Made by a program: the position numbers and the translations under genes. Below are positions 16,241-23,969 of a DNA stretch of 38,790 bases, in pieces. Each line of letters opens with the position of its first letter. The first letter of the stretch is position 1. The notes beneath the pieces are model-generated. The model was not told the DNA's origin. It worked only from the letters and a program-made list of their open reading frames with translations, and did not search any database. The DNA is taken from positions 1 through 38,790 of the forward strand of contig CAMWLV010000018.1 in assembly GCA_947175175.1 (NCBI GenBank), read 5' to 3'. Source of the stretch: an uncultured Lachnospiraceae bacterium. Lineage in GTDB: Bacteria > Bacillota > Clostridia > Lachnospirales > Lachnospiraceae.

Positions 16241-18097
16241 ATGATATTAGAAACAATCGAGAAAGAAAATGATATAAAAAACGTAGCACCCGAAGACTGG
16301 AACTTGTTGGCAGAGGAGATCAGGGAATTTCTGATCAAAAAGATCAGTGTCACAGGAGGACACCTTGGTTCCAATCTCGGCGCAGTCGAGCTGACCATGG
16401 CACTGCACCTGAGTCTGAATCTGCCACAGGATAAGATTGTGTGGGATGTGGGGCATCAGTCTTATACCCATAAGCTGTTGACGGGCAGACGATCTGGATT
16501 TGAGAGCCTGCGGAAATATGGCGGCATGAGTGGCTTTCCTAAGCGAAAAGAGAGCGAGTGTGACTGTTTTGACACGGGACATAGTTCTACGTCCATCTCA
16601 GCGGGGTTAGGTCTTGTGAAAGCAAGGGATCTTCGCGGTGAAGACCATACGGTTATCTCTGTCATCGGCGACGGTTCCCTCACTGGAGGAATGGCATATG
16701 AGGCGCTGAACAATGCCTCGCGTCTGAAAAAGAATTTTATTATTGTACTAAACGACAATAATATGTCTATCTCGGAAAATGTCGGCGGCATGTCAAAATA
16801 TCTCAACAATATCAGAACAGCGGACAAATATCTGGACATGAAAGAGGGAATCTATAATTCTCTCATGGAATCTAATTTAGAGCCTCTCGTCACGAGTATC
16901 AGGAGGGCGAAAAGCTCTGTAAAGCAGCTGGTGATTCCTGGCATGTTTTTTGAAGATATGGGGATTACATATTTAGGACCTGTGGATGGACACAATATCA
17001 ATGCCATGATAAAGGTTCTGCGAGAGGCAAAACGCTGCAAATCGGCGGTGCTGGTGCACGTGATCACGCAGAAAGGCAAGGGATTTGCACCCGCGGAGAA
17101 GCACCCGGCGCGTTTTCACGGTGCAGAGCCCTTTGATGTGGAGACAGGACTGCCGCTCACACCGAAGACAAAGTCAAGTTACACCGATGTCTTTTCGACT
17201 GTGATGTGCAAGCTGGGAGACCGCTATAATGACATTGTTGCAATCACGGCAGCGATGCCTGACGGTACAGGACTTAAGCGATTTCGCAATATGTATCCCG
17301 ACAGGTTTTTTGATGTCGGGATTGCTGAGGAGCATGCAGTGACCTTTGCAGCAGGACTGGCAGCCGGAGGCATGCGTCCAGTGGTGGCAGTCTATTCTTC
17401 CTTTTTGCAGAGGGCGTATGACCAGATTCTGCATGATGTCTGTATCCAGAATCTTCCGGTGGTCTTTGCAATTGACAGGGCAGGACTTGTAGGAAGTGAC
17501 GGGGAGACGCATCAGGGAATTTTTGATCTGTCGTATCTGTCCTCTATACCAAATATGCATATTATGGCGCCGAAGAATAAATGGGAGCTGTCGGATATGC
17601 TGAAATTTGCGGTGGCTTTTCAGGGACCGATTGCGCTCCGCTATCCAAGAGGCGAGGCGTATGACGGGCTTCGCGAGTACCGTGAGCCGATACAGTTTGG
17701 CAGGGCAGAATGGATTTATCATGAAAGTGAAATCGCACTTGTGGCGGTGGGCAGCATGGTAAAGACCGCACTTACCGTGCGGGAAGGGCTTGCCCAAAAG
17801 GGAGTTCACTGCAGTATCATTAATGCGCGTTTTGTCAAGCCAATTGACACAGAGATATTGGATGAGGCTGTCAGGGAGCACAAATTGATCGTGACAATGG
17901 AAGAAAATGTGGCAAGCGGCGGATTTGGTGAGAAAGTAAGGGAATATTTTGATGAACATCATTTCGGCACAAATCTGTTGACGATTCATATACCCGACGA
18001 GTATGTGGAGCATGGAAATGTGGAGATACTGCGCCGCGAAGTAGGAATCGATGCGGAGACAATTGAGCAGAAAATACTCATACAGCTTGAAAAATAA
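16241..18097 (+). CDS. dxs: 1-deoxy-D-xylulose-5-phosphate synthase
   Basis: Dxs joins pyruvate and glyceraldehyde 3-phosphate in the first step of the MEP isoprenoid pathway. The thiamine diphosphate motif runs from GDG (143-145) to NN (157-158). Other family marks are WDVGHQSYTHKLLTGR, GPVDGHN and, in the pyrimidine-binding domain, FDVGIAEEHAVTFAAGLA. The 618-residue length is normal. It begins 59 nt after ispA with GGGAAAGG upstream, and is followed after 32 nt by tlyA. Confidence 0.97.
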   Translation: MILETIEKENDIKNVAPEDWNLLAEEIREFLIKKISVTGGHLGSNLGAVELTMALHLSLNLPQDKIVWDVGHQSYTHKLLTGRRSGFESLRKYGGMSGFPKRKESECDCFDTGHSSTSISAGLGLVKARDLRGEDHTVISVIGDGSLTGGMAYEALNNASRLKKNFIIVLNDNNMSISENVGGMSKYLNNIRTADKYLDMKEGIYNSLMESNLEPLVTSIRRAKSSVKQLVIPGMFFEDMGITYLGPVDGHNINAMIKVLREAKRCKSAVLVHVITQKGKGFAPAEKHPARFHGAEPFDVETGLPLTPKTKSSYTDVFSTVMCKLGDRYNDIVAITAAMPDGTGLKRFRNMYPDRFFDVGIAEEHAVTFAAGLAAGGMRPVVAVYSSFLQRAYDQILHDVCIQNLPVVFAIDRAGLVGSDGETHQGIFDLSYLSSIPNMHIMAPKNKWELSDMLKFAVAFQGPIALRYPRGEAYDGLREYREPIQFGRAEWIYHESEIALVAVGSMVKTALTVREGLAQKGVHCSIINARFVKPIDTEILDEAVREHKLIVTMEENVASGGFGEKVREYFDEHHFGTNLLTIHIPDEYVEHGNVEILRREVGIDAETIEQKILIQLEK

Positions 18098-18129
18098 GGA
18101 ACGATTGCGATTGGAAAGGGTACAGGAGC

Positions 18130-18969
18130 ATGAAGGAACGTCTGGATGTACTGTTAGTGCGGCAGGGGCTTGCCGAGTCACGCGAGAAGGCAAAAGCAGT
18201 GATCATGGCAGGCTGTGTGTATGTCAATGACCAGAAAGAGGACAAGGCGGGAGCCATGTTTGATGAATCTAAGGCTTTGCTTGAAGTCAGGGGAAATACG
18301 CTCCGATATGTCAGCCGCGGCGGTTTAAAACTGGAAAAGGCGATTGAAAAGTTTGGCGTAGCACTGGACGGAAAAATATGTATGGATATCGGTGCATCTA
18401 CGGGCGGTTTTACGGACTGTATGCTTCAAAATGGGGCAAAAAAGGTTTATTCTGTGGATGTGGGGTACGGACAGCTGGCGTGGAAACTCCGCAATGACGA
18501 GCGTGTTGTCTGTATGGAAAAAACGAATTTCCGGTACATGGTTCCGGAGGATATTGGGGACAAGCTTGATTTTGCTTCGGTTGATGTATCTTTCATATCA
18601 TTGGAGAAGATACTGGGACCTGCACACAGCCTGTTAAAGCCAAATGCGCAGATGGTTTGTCTCATCAAACCGCAGTTTGAGGCAGGAAAAGAGAAGGTTG
18701 GGAAAAAGGGTGTTGTGAGAGAGCCGCAGGTACATAAGGAAGTGATCGAGACAGTATTTGCATTTACGCTGGAAAAAGGTTTTAAAATATTGAATCTTGA
18801 TTTTTCACCGATTAGAGGACCAGAGGGAAATATTGAGTATTTAATGCACCTTATCAGGGTTGATCAGGCGGCAGCAAATTTCGATTTTGTTAGTTATGTA
18901 CAGGACAATTTTGCAGGGCTTATAAGGGAAACCGTTGACCTTGCACACAGAACATTAGATGTTAAGTAG
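18130..18969 (+). CDS. tlyA: TlyA-family rRNA 2'-O-methyltransferase (YqxC-like)
   Basis: The 279-residue protein has an N-terminal S4 RNA-binding domain (about residues 3-62, RLDVLLVRQGLAESREKAKA) and a FtsJ/RrmJ-like methyltransferase domain with the SAM motif MDIGASTGGF (85-94) and the conserved IKPQFEAGKE. Mycobacterial TlyA methylates 16S and 23S rRNA; the Firmicute members are often annotated as hemolysins, a name with weak support. Its stop codon lies inside a perfect 20-bp palindrome. It is in the same operon as dxs and nadK. Confidence 0.93.
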   Translation: MKERLDVLLVRQGLAESREKAKAVIMAGCVYVNDQKEDKAGAMFDESKALLEVRGNTLRYVSRGGLKLEKAIEKFGVALDGKICMDIGASTGGFTDCMLQNGAKKVYSVDVGYGQLAWKLRNDERVVCMEKTNFRYMVPEDIGDKLDFASVDVSFISLEKILGPAHSLLKPNAQMVCLIKPQFEAGKEKVGKKGVVREPQVHKEVIETVFAFTLEKGFKILNLDFSPIRGPEGNIEYLMHLIRVDQAAANFDFVSYVQDNFAGLIRETVDLAHRTLDVK

Positions 18970-18985
18970 CTGTCATGACAGCTAC
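18966..18985. repeat. Perfect 20-bp palindrome between tlyA and nadK
   Basis: GTAGCTGTCA is followed at once by its exact reverse complement. The tlyA stop codon TAG is inside it, and the nadK start lies 17 nt downstream. There is no T-run, so it is not an ordinary terminator. It could be an mRNA hairpin or a protein-binding site. Confidence 0.8.
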
Positions 18986-19002
18986 TGAGATATGGGGTAT
19001 CA

Positions 19003-19815
19003 ATGAAAACATTTTATATTTATACAAACCAGACAAAGGACGGAAAAGGTGAGGTCACACAGTATATACGGGATTACCTGAATCTGAAAGGGTGTCTTTG
19101 CAGCAGTAAGGTGGATGACAAGGTTGAAGGGATGATCGTGCTTGGCGGCGACGGAACGATGCTCCGGGCGGCGCGGGAATATGTCTCTTATCATATCCCG
19201 ATGATCGGTGTCAATCTCGGTACGCTGGGATATCTTGCGGAGGTCGACAAGGAGGATATTGAATCTGCGCTTGACAGTCTGATCGCGAACCAGTACGATA
19301 TTGAACCGCGCATGATGCTGAGTGGTATTCCAGTGATATCCGGCGTCAGTTCCAATCCGCAGACGGCGTTGAATGACATTGTAATCAACAGAAAAGGTGC
19401 GCTGCATGTCATAAATTTCAATATTTATGTGAATGGGCGGATGCTCAGTACATACAGTGCAGACGGCATGATCATATCCACGCCGACAGGATCTACGGCA
19501 TATAACCTGTCAGCGGGGGGGCCGATCGTCGAGCCAAGGGCAAGACTGATCATGATGACACCTGTTTGTTCCCACACACTGGTGAATAACAGAACAATCA
19601 TACTTGCCGAGGACGATGTCATTGATATTGAAATTGGGCGGTACAAGCCAGGGGAAAAGCAGGAGGTGGACGCCAGCTTTGACGGAAGATGCCCAGTCAA
19701 TCTCAACGAGGGCGATAAGATTCGAATCATTCGTTCTGACAAAGTGACGAAGATCATAAAACTCAGTGAGGGAAGCTTCCTGGATACATTACATAAGAAA
19801 ATGCGTGTTTTTTGA
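19003..19815 (+). CDS. nadK: NAD kinase
   Basis: NAD kinase phosphorylates NAD to NADP. The 270-residue protein has the GGDGT motif (48-52), NDIVINRKG, and the second signature STPTGSTAYNLSAGGPIV. The C-terminal block includes ASFDGR, as in the polyphosphate/ATP-NAD kinase family. TGGGGTA precedes the ATG. In Clostridia nadK is commonly placed between tlyA and argR, as here. The stop codon is followed closely by argR. Confidence 0.96.
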   Translation: MKTFYIYTNQTKDGKGEVTQYIRDYLNLKGCLCSSKVDDKVEGMIVLGGDGTMLRAAREYVSYHIPMIGVNLGTLGYLAEVDKEDIESALDSLIANQYDIEPRMMLSGIPVISGVSSNPQTALNDIVINRKGALHVINFNIYVNGRMLSTYSADGMIISTPTGSTAYNLSAGGPIVEPRARLIMMTPVCSHTLVNNRTIILAEDDVIDIEIGRYKPGEKQEVDASFDGRCPVNLNEGDKIRIIRSDKVTKIIKLSEGSFLDTLHKKMRVF

Positions 19816-19859
19816 GGGATGAACTCATAAAATCTGTGAAAGGCATGGTATTGGATGCA

Positions 19860-20312
19860 ATGAAAAGAGAGAGACACGAGGTCGTGGTAGATCTGATCAA
19901 CAAATACGATATTGAAACGCAGGAGGAGCTGGCTTCATATCTCCGTAAGGAGGGATTTGAGGTGACGCAGGCGACTGTGTCAAGGGATATCCGGGAGCTG
20001 CATCTGTCAAAAATAGCGTCGGGAAACGGCAGGCAGAAATATATCATTCTGCAAAATGAGGACACCCGTCTGAGTGATAAATATATCCGCGTGCTCAGGG
20101 ACGGTTTTGTTTCGATGAACATGGCTCAGAACATACTGGTGATCAAGACCGTGCAGGGAATGGCAATGGCAGTCGCTGCGGCGGTGGATGCCATGCGGTT
20201 TCCTGAGATTGTCGGCTGCATAGCAGGGGATGATACGATCTTTGCCGCGGTAAAGTCAGTGGATGAAACGAAATCCGTGATGGACAAATTGGATGAAATT
20301 ATAAAAGGTTAG
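19860..20312 (+). CDS. argR: Arginine repressor
   Basis: ArgR/AhrC senses arginine and controls its synthesis and breakdown. The N-terminal winged helix contains TQEELASYLRKEGFEVTQATVSRDIRELHLSK; the C-terminal oligomerisation and arginine-binding domain ends with IVGCIAGDDTIFAA, which carries the conserved GDD. I chose the ATG at 19860 (150 residues, MKRERHEVVV) because family members align from there. An ATG at 19845, a GTG at 19836 and a TTG at 19812 are in frame; none of the possible starts has a clear ribosome binding site, so coupling to nadK is likely. Confidence 0.93.
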   Translation: MKRERHEVVVDLINKYDIETQEELASYLRKEGFEVTQATVSRDIRELHLSKIASGNGRQKYIILQNEDTRLSDKYIRVLRDGFVSMNMAQNILVIKTVQGMAMAVAAAVDAMRFPEIVGCIAGDDTIFAAVKSVDETKSVMDKLDEIIKG

Positions 20313-20321
20313 GTACGGAAA

Positions 20322-22001
20322 ATGTTAATTAGCTTGCATGTAAAGAATCTGGCTCTGATCTCAGAGACAGAAGTAACTTTGGGGGAAGGACTCAATATCT
20401 TAAGCGGTGAAACCGGAGCCGGCAAATCGATTATTATCGGTTCTATCAATCTTGCATTAGGCGCGAGAGCAGACAAGGATATGATAAGGACAGGGGCTGA
20501 CTATGCGCTTGTCGAACTGGTCTTTCAGGTGACAGATGATACCATGATGCAGGAGATCAAAGCGCTTGAGATTCCTGTCGAGGAAGATGGAATCATCATT
20601 ATACAGCGAAGGATACAGCCCAGCAGAAATCTATTCAAGATATGCGGCGAGACGGTCACGGCAAAGCAGATCAAGGCGCTTTCTGAGCTTTTGATCGATA
20701 TTCATGGACAGCATGAGCATCAGTCACTTCTATACAAGAAAAATCATATGGAGATTCTTGATTCTTTTGCGGGGGAAGATCTTTCTAAGATCAAGGAGGA
20801 ACTTAGAGAAAAGTATCAGATGTATACAAAGCTGAAGAAAGAGCTTGCGGAGTTCTGCGTCGATGATGGGGCAAAGGCAAAAGAACTATCTCTTGCGGAG
20901 TTTGAGTATCAGGAGATTGAGGAAGCCGGGGTGACCGCGGGGGAGGATGAGGAACTCGAGCGCGATTACCGAAAAATGGCAAACAGCAGACAGATTGTCG
21001 AAGCGGCAGATAAGGCCTATCAGCTGACTGGAAACAGTGAGCAGTCGGCGGCGGACGCAGTTGGCTATGCAGTGCGGGAACTGCGCAGTGTGGAAGGCTA
21101 TGACGACAGGGCGCGGGAGCTTGCTGATGAGCTTGAGAATGTCGACGTCCTGCTCAGTGATTTTAACCGGGAGATCGCCGAATACATGGCGGATATGGAG
21201 TTTGACGGAGAGCGTTTCAGCCAGATGGAGGAACGTCTGAATCTGCTGAATCATCTAAAACTCAAATACGGTAACAGTATTCAGTCGGTTTTGCAGTATC
21301 AGGCAGACCTTGGAGAGAAGATAGAGAAGTTAAAGAATGCAGATGCATATAAGGCCCAGCTGGAGACAAAGCTGGCAGAGATTCAGACGAAATTAAAGAA
21401 TCTGTGTCAGAAAGCCTCAAAAGTCCGCAGCAAAGAGGCAGCAAAGCTTGAAAAGGATATGATCGCGGCATTGACAGATCTAAATTTCCTGGATGTGAAA
21501 TTTGAGATACAAGTGCGAAGGAAAGAGGAGATCGCTTCTAACGGATATGACGACGTGGAATTTATGATTTCAACGAATCCCGGCGAACCGTTAAAGAGTC
21601 TTGGAAATGTGGCGAGTGGCGGTGAGCTTTCACGTATTATGCTGGCAATCAAGACAGTACTTGCGTCAAGGGACCGGATACCAACCATGATCTTTGATGA
21701 GATTGACACTGGTATCAGCGGAAAGACAGCGTGGAAGGTGTCAGAGAAACTTGGGAAACTGGCGCAGAGTCATCAGATCATCTGTATCACACATCTGCCT
21801 CAGATTGCAGCTATGGCAGATAGTCATTATAAAATCGCAAAGCAGGCAGTGAATAACAAAACGGTTACGGATATCGTGCAGTTGAATGAGACGGAGACCG
21901 TTGATGAGCTTGCGAGAATGCTTGGAAGTGATGAGATTACAGATACCGTGAGAGAGAATGCCAGAGAGCTGATTGCGACGGCTCAGAAGAAAAAAGTATA
22001 A
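20322..22001 (+). CDS. recN: DNA repair protein RecN
   Basis: RecN is an SMC-like ATPase recruited to double-strand breaks. Walker A is GETGAGKS (29-36). A long coiled coil fills the middle (about residues 150-370). The ABC signature is VASGGELSRIMLAIK, and Walker B is MIFDEIDTGISG. The length of 559 residues is normal. It starts 10 nt after argR and is the last gene of the yqhY operon. In B. subtilis spoIVB and spo0A follow; here about 6.7 kb of other genes intervene before spoIVB. Confidence 0.97.
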   Translation: MLISLHVKNLALISETEVTLGEGLNILSGETGAGKSIIIGSINLALGARADKDMIRTGADYALVELVFQVTDDTMMQEIKALEIPVEEDGIIIIQRRIQPSRNLFKICGETVTAKQIKALSELLIDIHGQHEHQSLLYKKNHMEILDSFAGEDLSKIKEELREKYQMYTKLKKELAEFCVDDGAKAKELSLAEFEYQEIEEAGVTAGEDEELERDYRKMANSRQIVEAADKAYQLTGNSEQSAADAVGYAVRELRSVEGYDDRARELADELENVDVLLSDFNREIAEYMADMEFDGERFSQMEERLNLLNHLKLKYGNSIQSVLQYQADLGEKIEKLKNADAYKAQLETKLAEIQTKLKNLCQKASKVRSKEAAKLEKDMIAALTDLNFLDVKFEIQVRRKEEIASNGYDDVEFMISTNPGEPLKSLGNVASGGELSRIMLAIKTVLASRDRIPTMIFDEIDTGISGKTAWKVSEKLGKLAQSHQIICITHLPQIAAMADSHYKIAKQAVNNKTVTDIVQLNETETVDELARMLGSDEITDTVRENARELIATAQKKKV

Positions 22002-22032
22002 CAGCAAATTTTTATAAAAAGACAGATAAATA

Positions 22033-22061
22033 TTGAAAATGTCTGAAAATATCGGTATACT
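22033..22061 (+). promoter_or_regulatory. Promoter of the chemoreceptor-like gene
   Basis: TTGAAA (22033-22038) and TATACT (22056-22061) are separated by exactly 17 bp, a strong sigma-A promoter. Transcription should start near 22068, giving a leader of about 95 nt before the ATG. Confidence 0.75.
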
Positions 22062-22068
22062 ATATATG

Positions 22069-22162
22069 TCGGTTATGCGGAATGGAGGATGGGGTTTGAA
22101 AGAAAGGTCACTTTCAAACGATTGATTGGTATGCGTGCCAGAGCACGCAAGGAGGTATAAAT
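22069..22162 (+). promoter_or_regulatory. Shared leader element, copy B
   Basis: Two hairpins are visible. GTTTGAAAG (22094-22102) pairs with CTTTCAAAC (22111-22119) around a loop containing GGTCA. Then TTGGTATGCGTGC / CAGA / GCACGCA forms a 7-bp GC stem, followed at once by the ribosome binding site AAGGAGG and TATAAAT before the ATG. The same arrangement occurs at 23842-23969, with promoter, hairpins and ribosome binding site in the same order, and in shortened form at 11510. Confidence 0.7.
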
Positions 22163-22744
22163 ATGATATTAAAAGATTACATGGATACAAGAAAATTGCA
22201 GGATTTACAGAATTCTTTTACAGAGTTTGCAGGTTTTGATGCTGTCGTGGTTGACGTGGAAGGAGAGCGCCTGACAGAAGGACATGATTTTCAGGAGGAG
22301 GAAACGGATTCCTTTGACATTGTTGTGAATGGTGAGAGGCTCGGTGCGGTTGTCGTTTCACAGTCTTTGGACAGAAAGGCAAAGCGCGCTGCACAGATGC
22401 TTAGTACGATGATCAGTCAGACAGCAAGTCTGGAACATCTGAATAACAGAAATACTGGGAAATTTGATTCGGTGAAGGACGATATCAAGAAATCTGGCGA
22501 GTTGGTGCAGATGATCAATGAGAAGACAGGGCATCTGAAGGGAATTGCCAAGAAGCAGACAATCTTATCTCTCAACGCCACAATAGAGGCTGCAAGAAGC
22601 GGCGAAGCGGGTGTCGGTTTTGCAGTTGTTGCTAAAAGCATGCAGGATTTGTCAAATCAGTCAGCGGGAATTTATACAGATATTGAGACATCAGTCGAGG
22701 AAATTACCAACCTGATCAATTCGATTATTGATTCACTAGAATAA
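22163..22744 (+). CDS. Soluble chemoreceptor-like (MCP hairpin) protein
   Basis: The 193-residue protein has no transmembrane helix or HAMP domain. Residues about 6-70 resemble the start of a PocR-type sensory domain (LQDLQNSFTEFAGFDAVVVD), which is much shorter than a full one. Residues about 75-190 are helical and hold the conserved hairpin tip of methyl-accepting chemotaxis proteins: LSLNATIEAARSGEAGVGFAVVAKSM (about 135-160). That tip normally contacts CheW and CheA, so it may be a cytoplasmic chemoreceptor or an adaptor; the two helical arms are unusually short. AAGGAGG precedes the ATG. It has its own promoter and a terminator, so it is monocistronic. Confidence 0.8.
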   Translation: MILKDYMDTRKLQDLQNSFTEFAGFDAVVVDVEGERLTEGHDFQEEETDSFDIVVNGERLGAVVVSQSLDRKAKRAAQMLSTMISQTASLEHLNNRNTGKFDSVKDDIKKSGELVQMINEKTGHLKGIAKKQTILSLNATIEAARSGEAGVGFAVVAKSMQDLSNQSAGIYTDIETSVEEITNLINSIIDSLE

Positions 22745-22747
22745 AGG

Positions 22748-22770
22748 AGGAGCGCAGCCGCGCTCCTTTT
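22748..22770. terminator. Intrinsic terminator between convergent genes
   Basis: AGGAGCGC (22748-22755) pairs with GCGCTCCT (22760-22767) across the loop AGCC, followed by a short T-run. The stop codon of the minus-strand gene (22769-22771) lies directly beside the stem, so it can serve both genes. Confidence 0.85.
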
Positions 22771-23467
22771 AAAATCCCTCTATAGTAAAACGAACTGCGC
22801 CTACAGGGACATTGAATTCACTGTGATAGATCCTTCCCTTCGCTAAGGTGCTGCAATAGAGATGAACCTTGGACAACACATTTCCGTCAGCATCATAGAA
22901 AGAGCCATAACATCCCCACCTGGAATAGCCGTCATCCTTGTAGGATGCACACTGGTACTTGATATTTAATGTGTTTTTATAATCACCAAAATCAGCATAT
23001 GTGAAATCATAAGGTACAAATTCATAGCTTACCAAAGTACAGTAATTGTCACGGTTTGTTCCTAATCTGGCGGGAATCTCCATGATCAGTGGTGATGCAT
23101 TGATGGTTACATATGCCACAACTGCTGGATTGTCAAGATGGTAAATGGCAGCGAGCGTTGAGCCGCTATTCTCATAATTTACCTGATAAGCTGCAGCATT
23201 GGCAGCGTATGCGATCGGTGTAACGGTCACAATATCCGGATCTGCGACAATGCAGGCAAGTCTCGACGCGTCAAAGCCTTCTTCGAGTATCGCAGTGAAG
23301 GTCATGGAAGAACCTGCTGTGATTGTGATGCTGTCAGTGGAGAGAATCAGACCATTTCCAATACTTTCCTTTGCAGAAACTGACAGGATTGGAACAGCGC
23401 ATGTCACAGACAAGGCTAGGGCACACGATAATATAGAACATATTAATTTTTTCAGTTTTGTTTTCAT
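22769..23467 (-). CDS. Secreted protein of unknown function
   Basis: The 232-residue protein starts with a clear signal peptide (KKLICSILSCALALSVTCAV, likely cleaved after a VSA motif near residue 32). Residues about 40-125 look like a beta-rich Ig-like domain (LSTDSITITAGSSMTFTAIL). The C-terminal part has several aromatic residues and cysteines (YQCASYKDD, SRWGCYGSF, HLYCSTLAKG) and resembles no family I know. AAGGAG precedes the ATG. The palindromic repeat copy 2 begins 43 bp upstream, so any promoter lies within or next to it. It is convergent with the chemoreceptor-like gene. Confidence 0.75.
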   Translation of the reverse strand: MKTKLKKLICSILSCALALSVTCAVPILSVSAKESIGNGLILSTDSITITAGSSMTFTAILEEGFDASRLACIVADPDIVTVTPIAYAANAAAYQVNYENSGSTLAAIYHLDNPAVVAYVTINASPLIMEIPARLGTNRDNYCTLVSYEFVPYDFTYADFGDYKNTLNIKYQCASYKDDGYSRWGCYGSFYDADGNVLSKVHLYCSTLAKGRIYHSEFNVPVGAVRFTIEGF

Positions 23468-23510
23468 ATATTTTCTCCTTGCATAATAAAAATAAGTAGT
23501 TTGATAATAA

Positions 23511-23664
23511 GGAACTGTTAAAGAATTAATCTTTACATCTGACTTGTCTAAATCTTCTTATGCCGCGTTGTCGTCAATCGGCGTACCCCAGTACGCCTCA
23601 TTCCTCCGCCTTGCATAAAAAGATTTATCCTGCGTCATATGCAAAGTTAATTCTTAACAGTTCC
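23511..23664. repeat. MITE-like palindromic repeat, copy 2
   Basis: This 154-bp element ends in GGAACTGTTAA and its inverted copy. ATCTTCTTATGC (23552-23563) pairs with GCATAAAAAGAT (23613-23624), and GGCGTAC (23580-23586) pairs with GTACGCC (23591-23597) around a CCCA loop. The layout equals that of copy 1 at 10-167 although the stem bases differ. The stretch 23665-23806 beyond it is AT-rich and contains no feature I can support. Confidence 0.8.
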
Positions 23665-23806
23665 TAATTATAAAATGGTTATGTCTATACCTCATAAGCT
23701 ATCTATATTATAATAAAAAATGAGTTCAAATAACAAGTAGCAGCTTATTAAAATATGATAAAAAAATTAAACTTAGATAAAAAATGTTATATACTCTTTT
23801 ATTTTC

Positions 23807-23835
23807 ATGTAAATTTAGTTAAAATGTCATATAGA
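23807..23835 (+). promoter_or_regulatory. Probable promoter of the efflux operon
   Basis: ATGTAA (23807-23812) and TATAGA (23830-23835) are 17 bp apart. They lie at the same distance from the shared leader as the strong promoter of copy B, which is the main support. An alternative, TTAAAC and TATACT at 23767-23795, also has a 17-bp spacer. Confidence 0.45.
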
Positions 23836-23841
23836 TGTAAT

Positions 23842-23969
23842 TGACGGATTATGCATCACAGAAGGATACACTGATAAGAGTGATGCAGCAGAAAAGGAAA
23901 AAGTTTGAAAGCAGGTCACTTTCAAACTTTTGATTGGTATGCGTGCCGGAGCACGCAGGGGGTATAAAT
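23842..23969 (+). promoter_or_regulatory. Shared leader element, copy C
   Basis: An extra hairpin, TGCATCAC (23852-23859) with GTGATGCA (23880-23887), is followed by GTTTGAAAG (23903-23911) pairing with CTTTCAAAC (23919-23927), loop CAGGTCA. Next comes TTGGTATGCGTGC / CGGA / GCACGCA, the ribosome binding site GGGGG and TATAAAT. From the GTTTGAAAG stem onwards it is nearly identical to copy B. Confidence 0.7.

Noticed and set aside
17174-18193. Long minus-strand open frame of 339 codons opposite dxs
   Set aside because: It lies fully across dxs and the start of tlyA, which are certain, and its translation looks like an antisense shadow.
22002-22032. Terminator after recN
   Set aside because: The AT-rich stretch has T- and A-runs but no stable hairpin.
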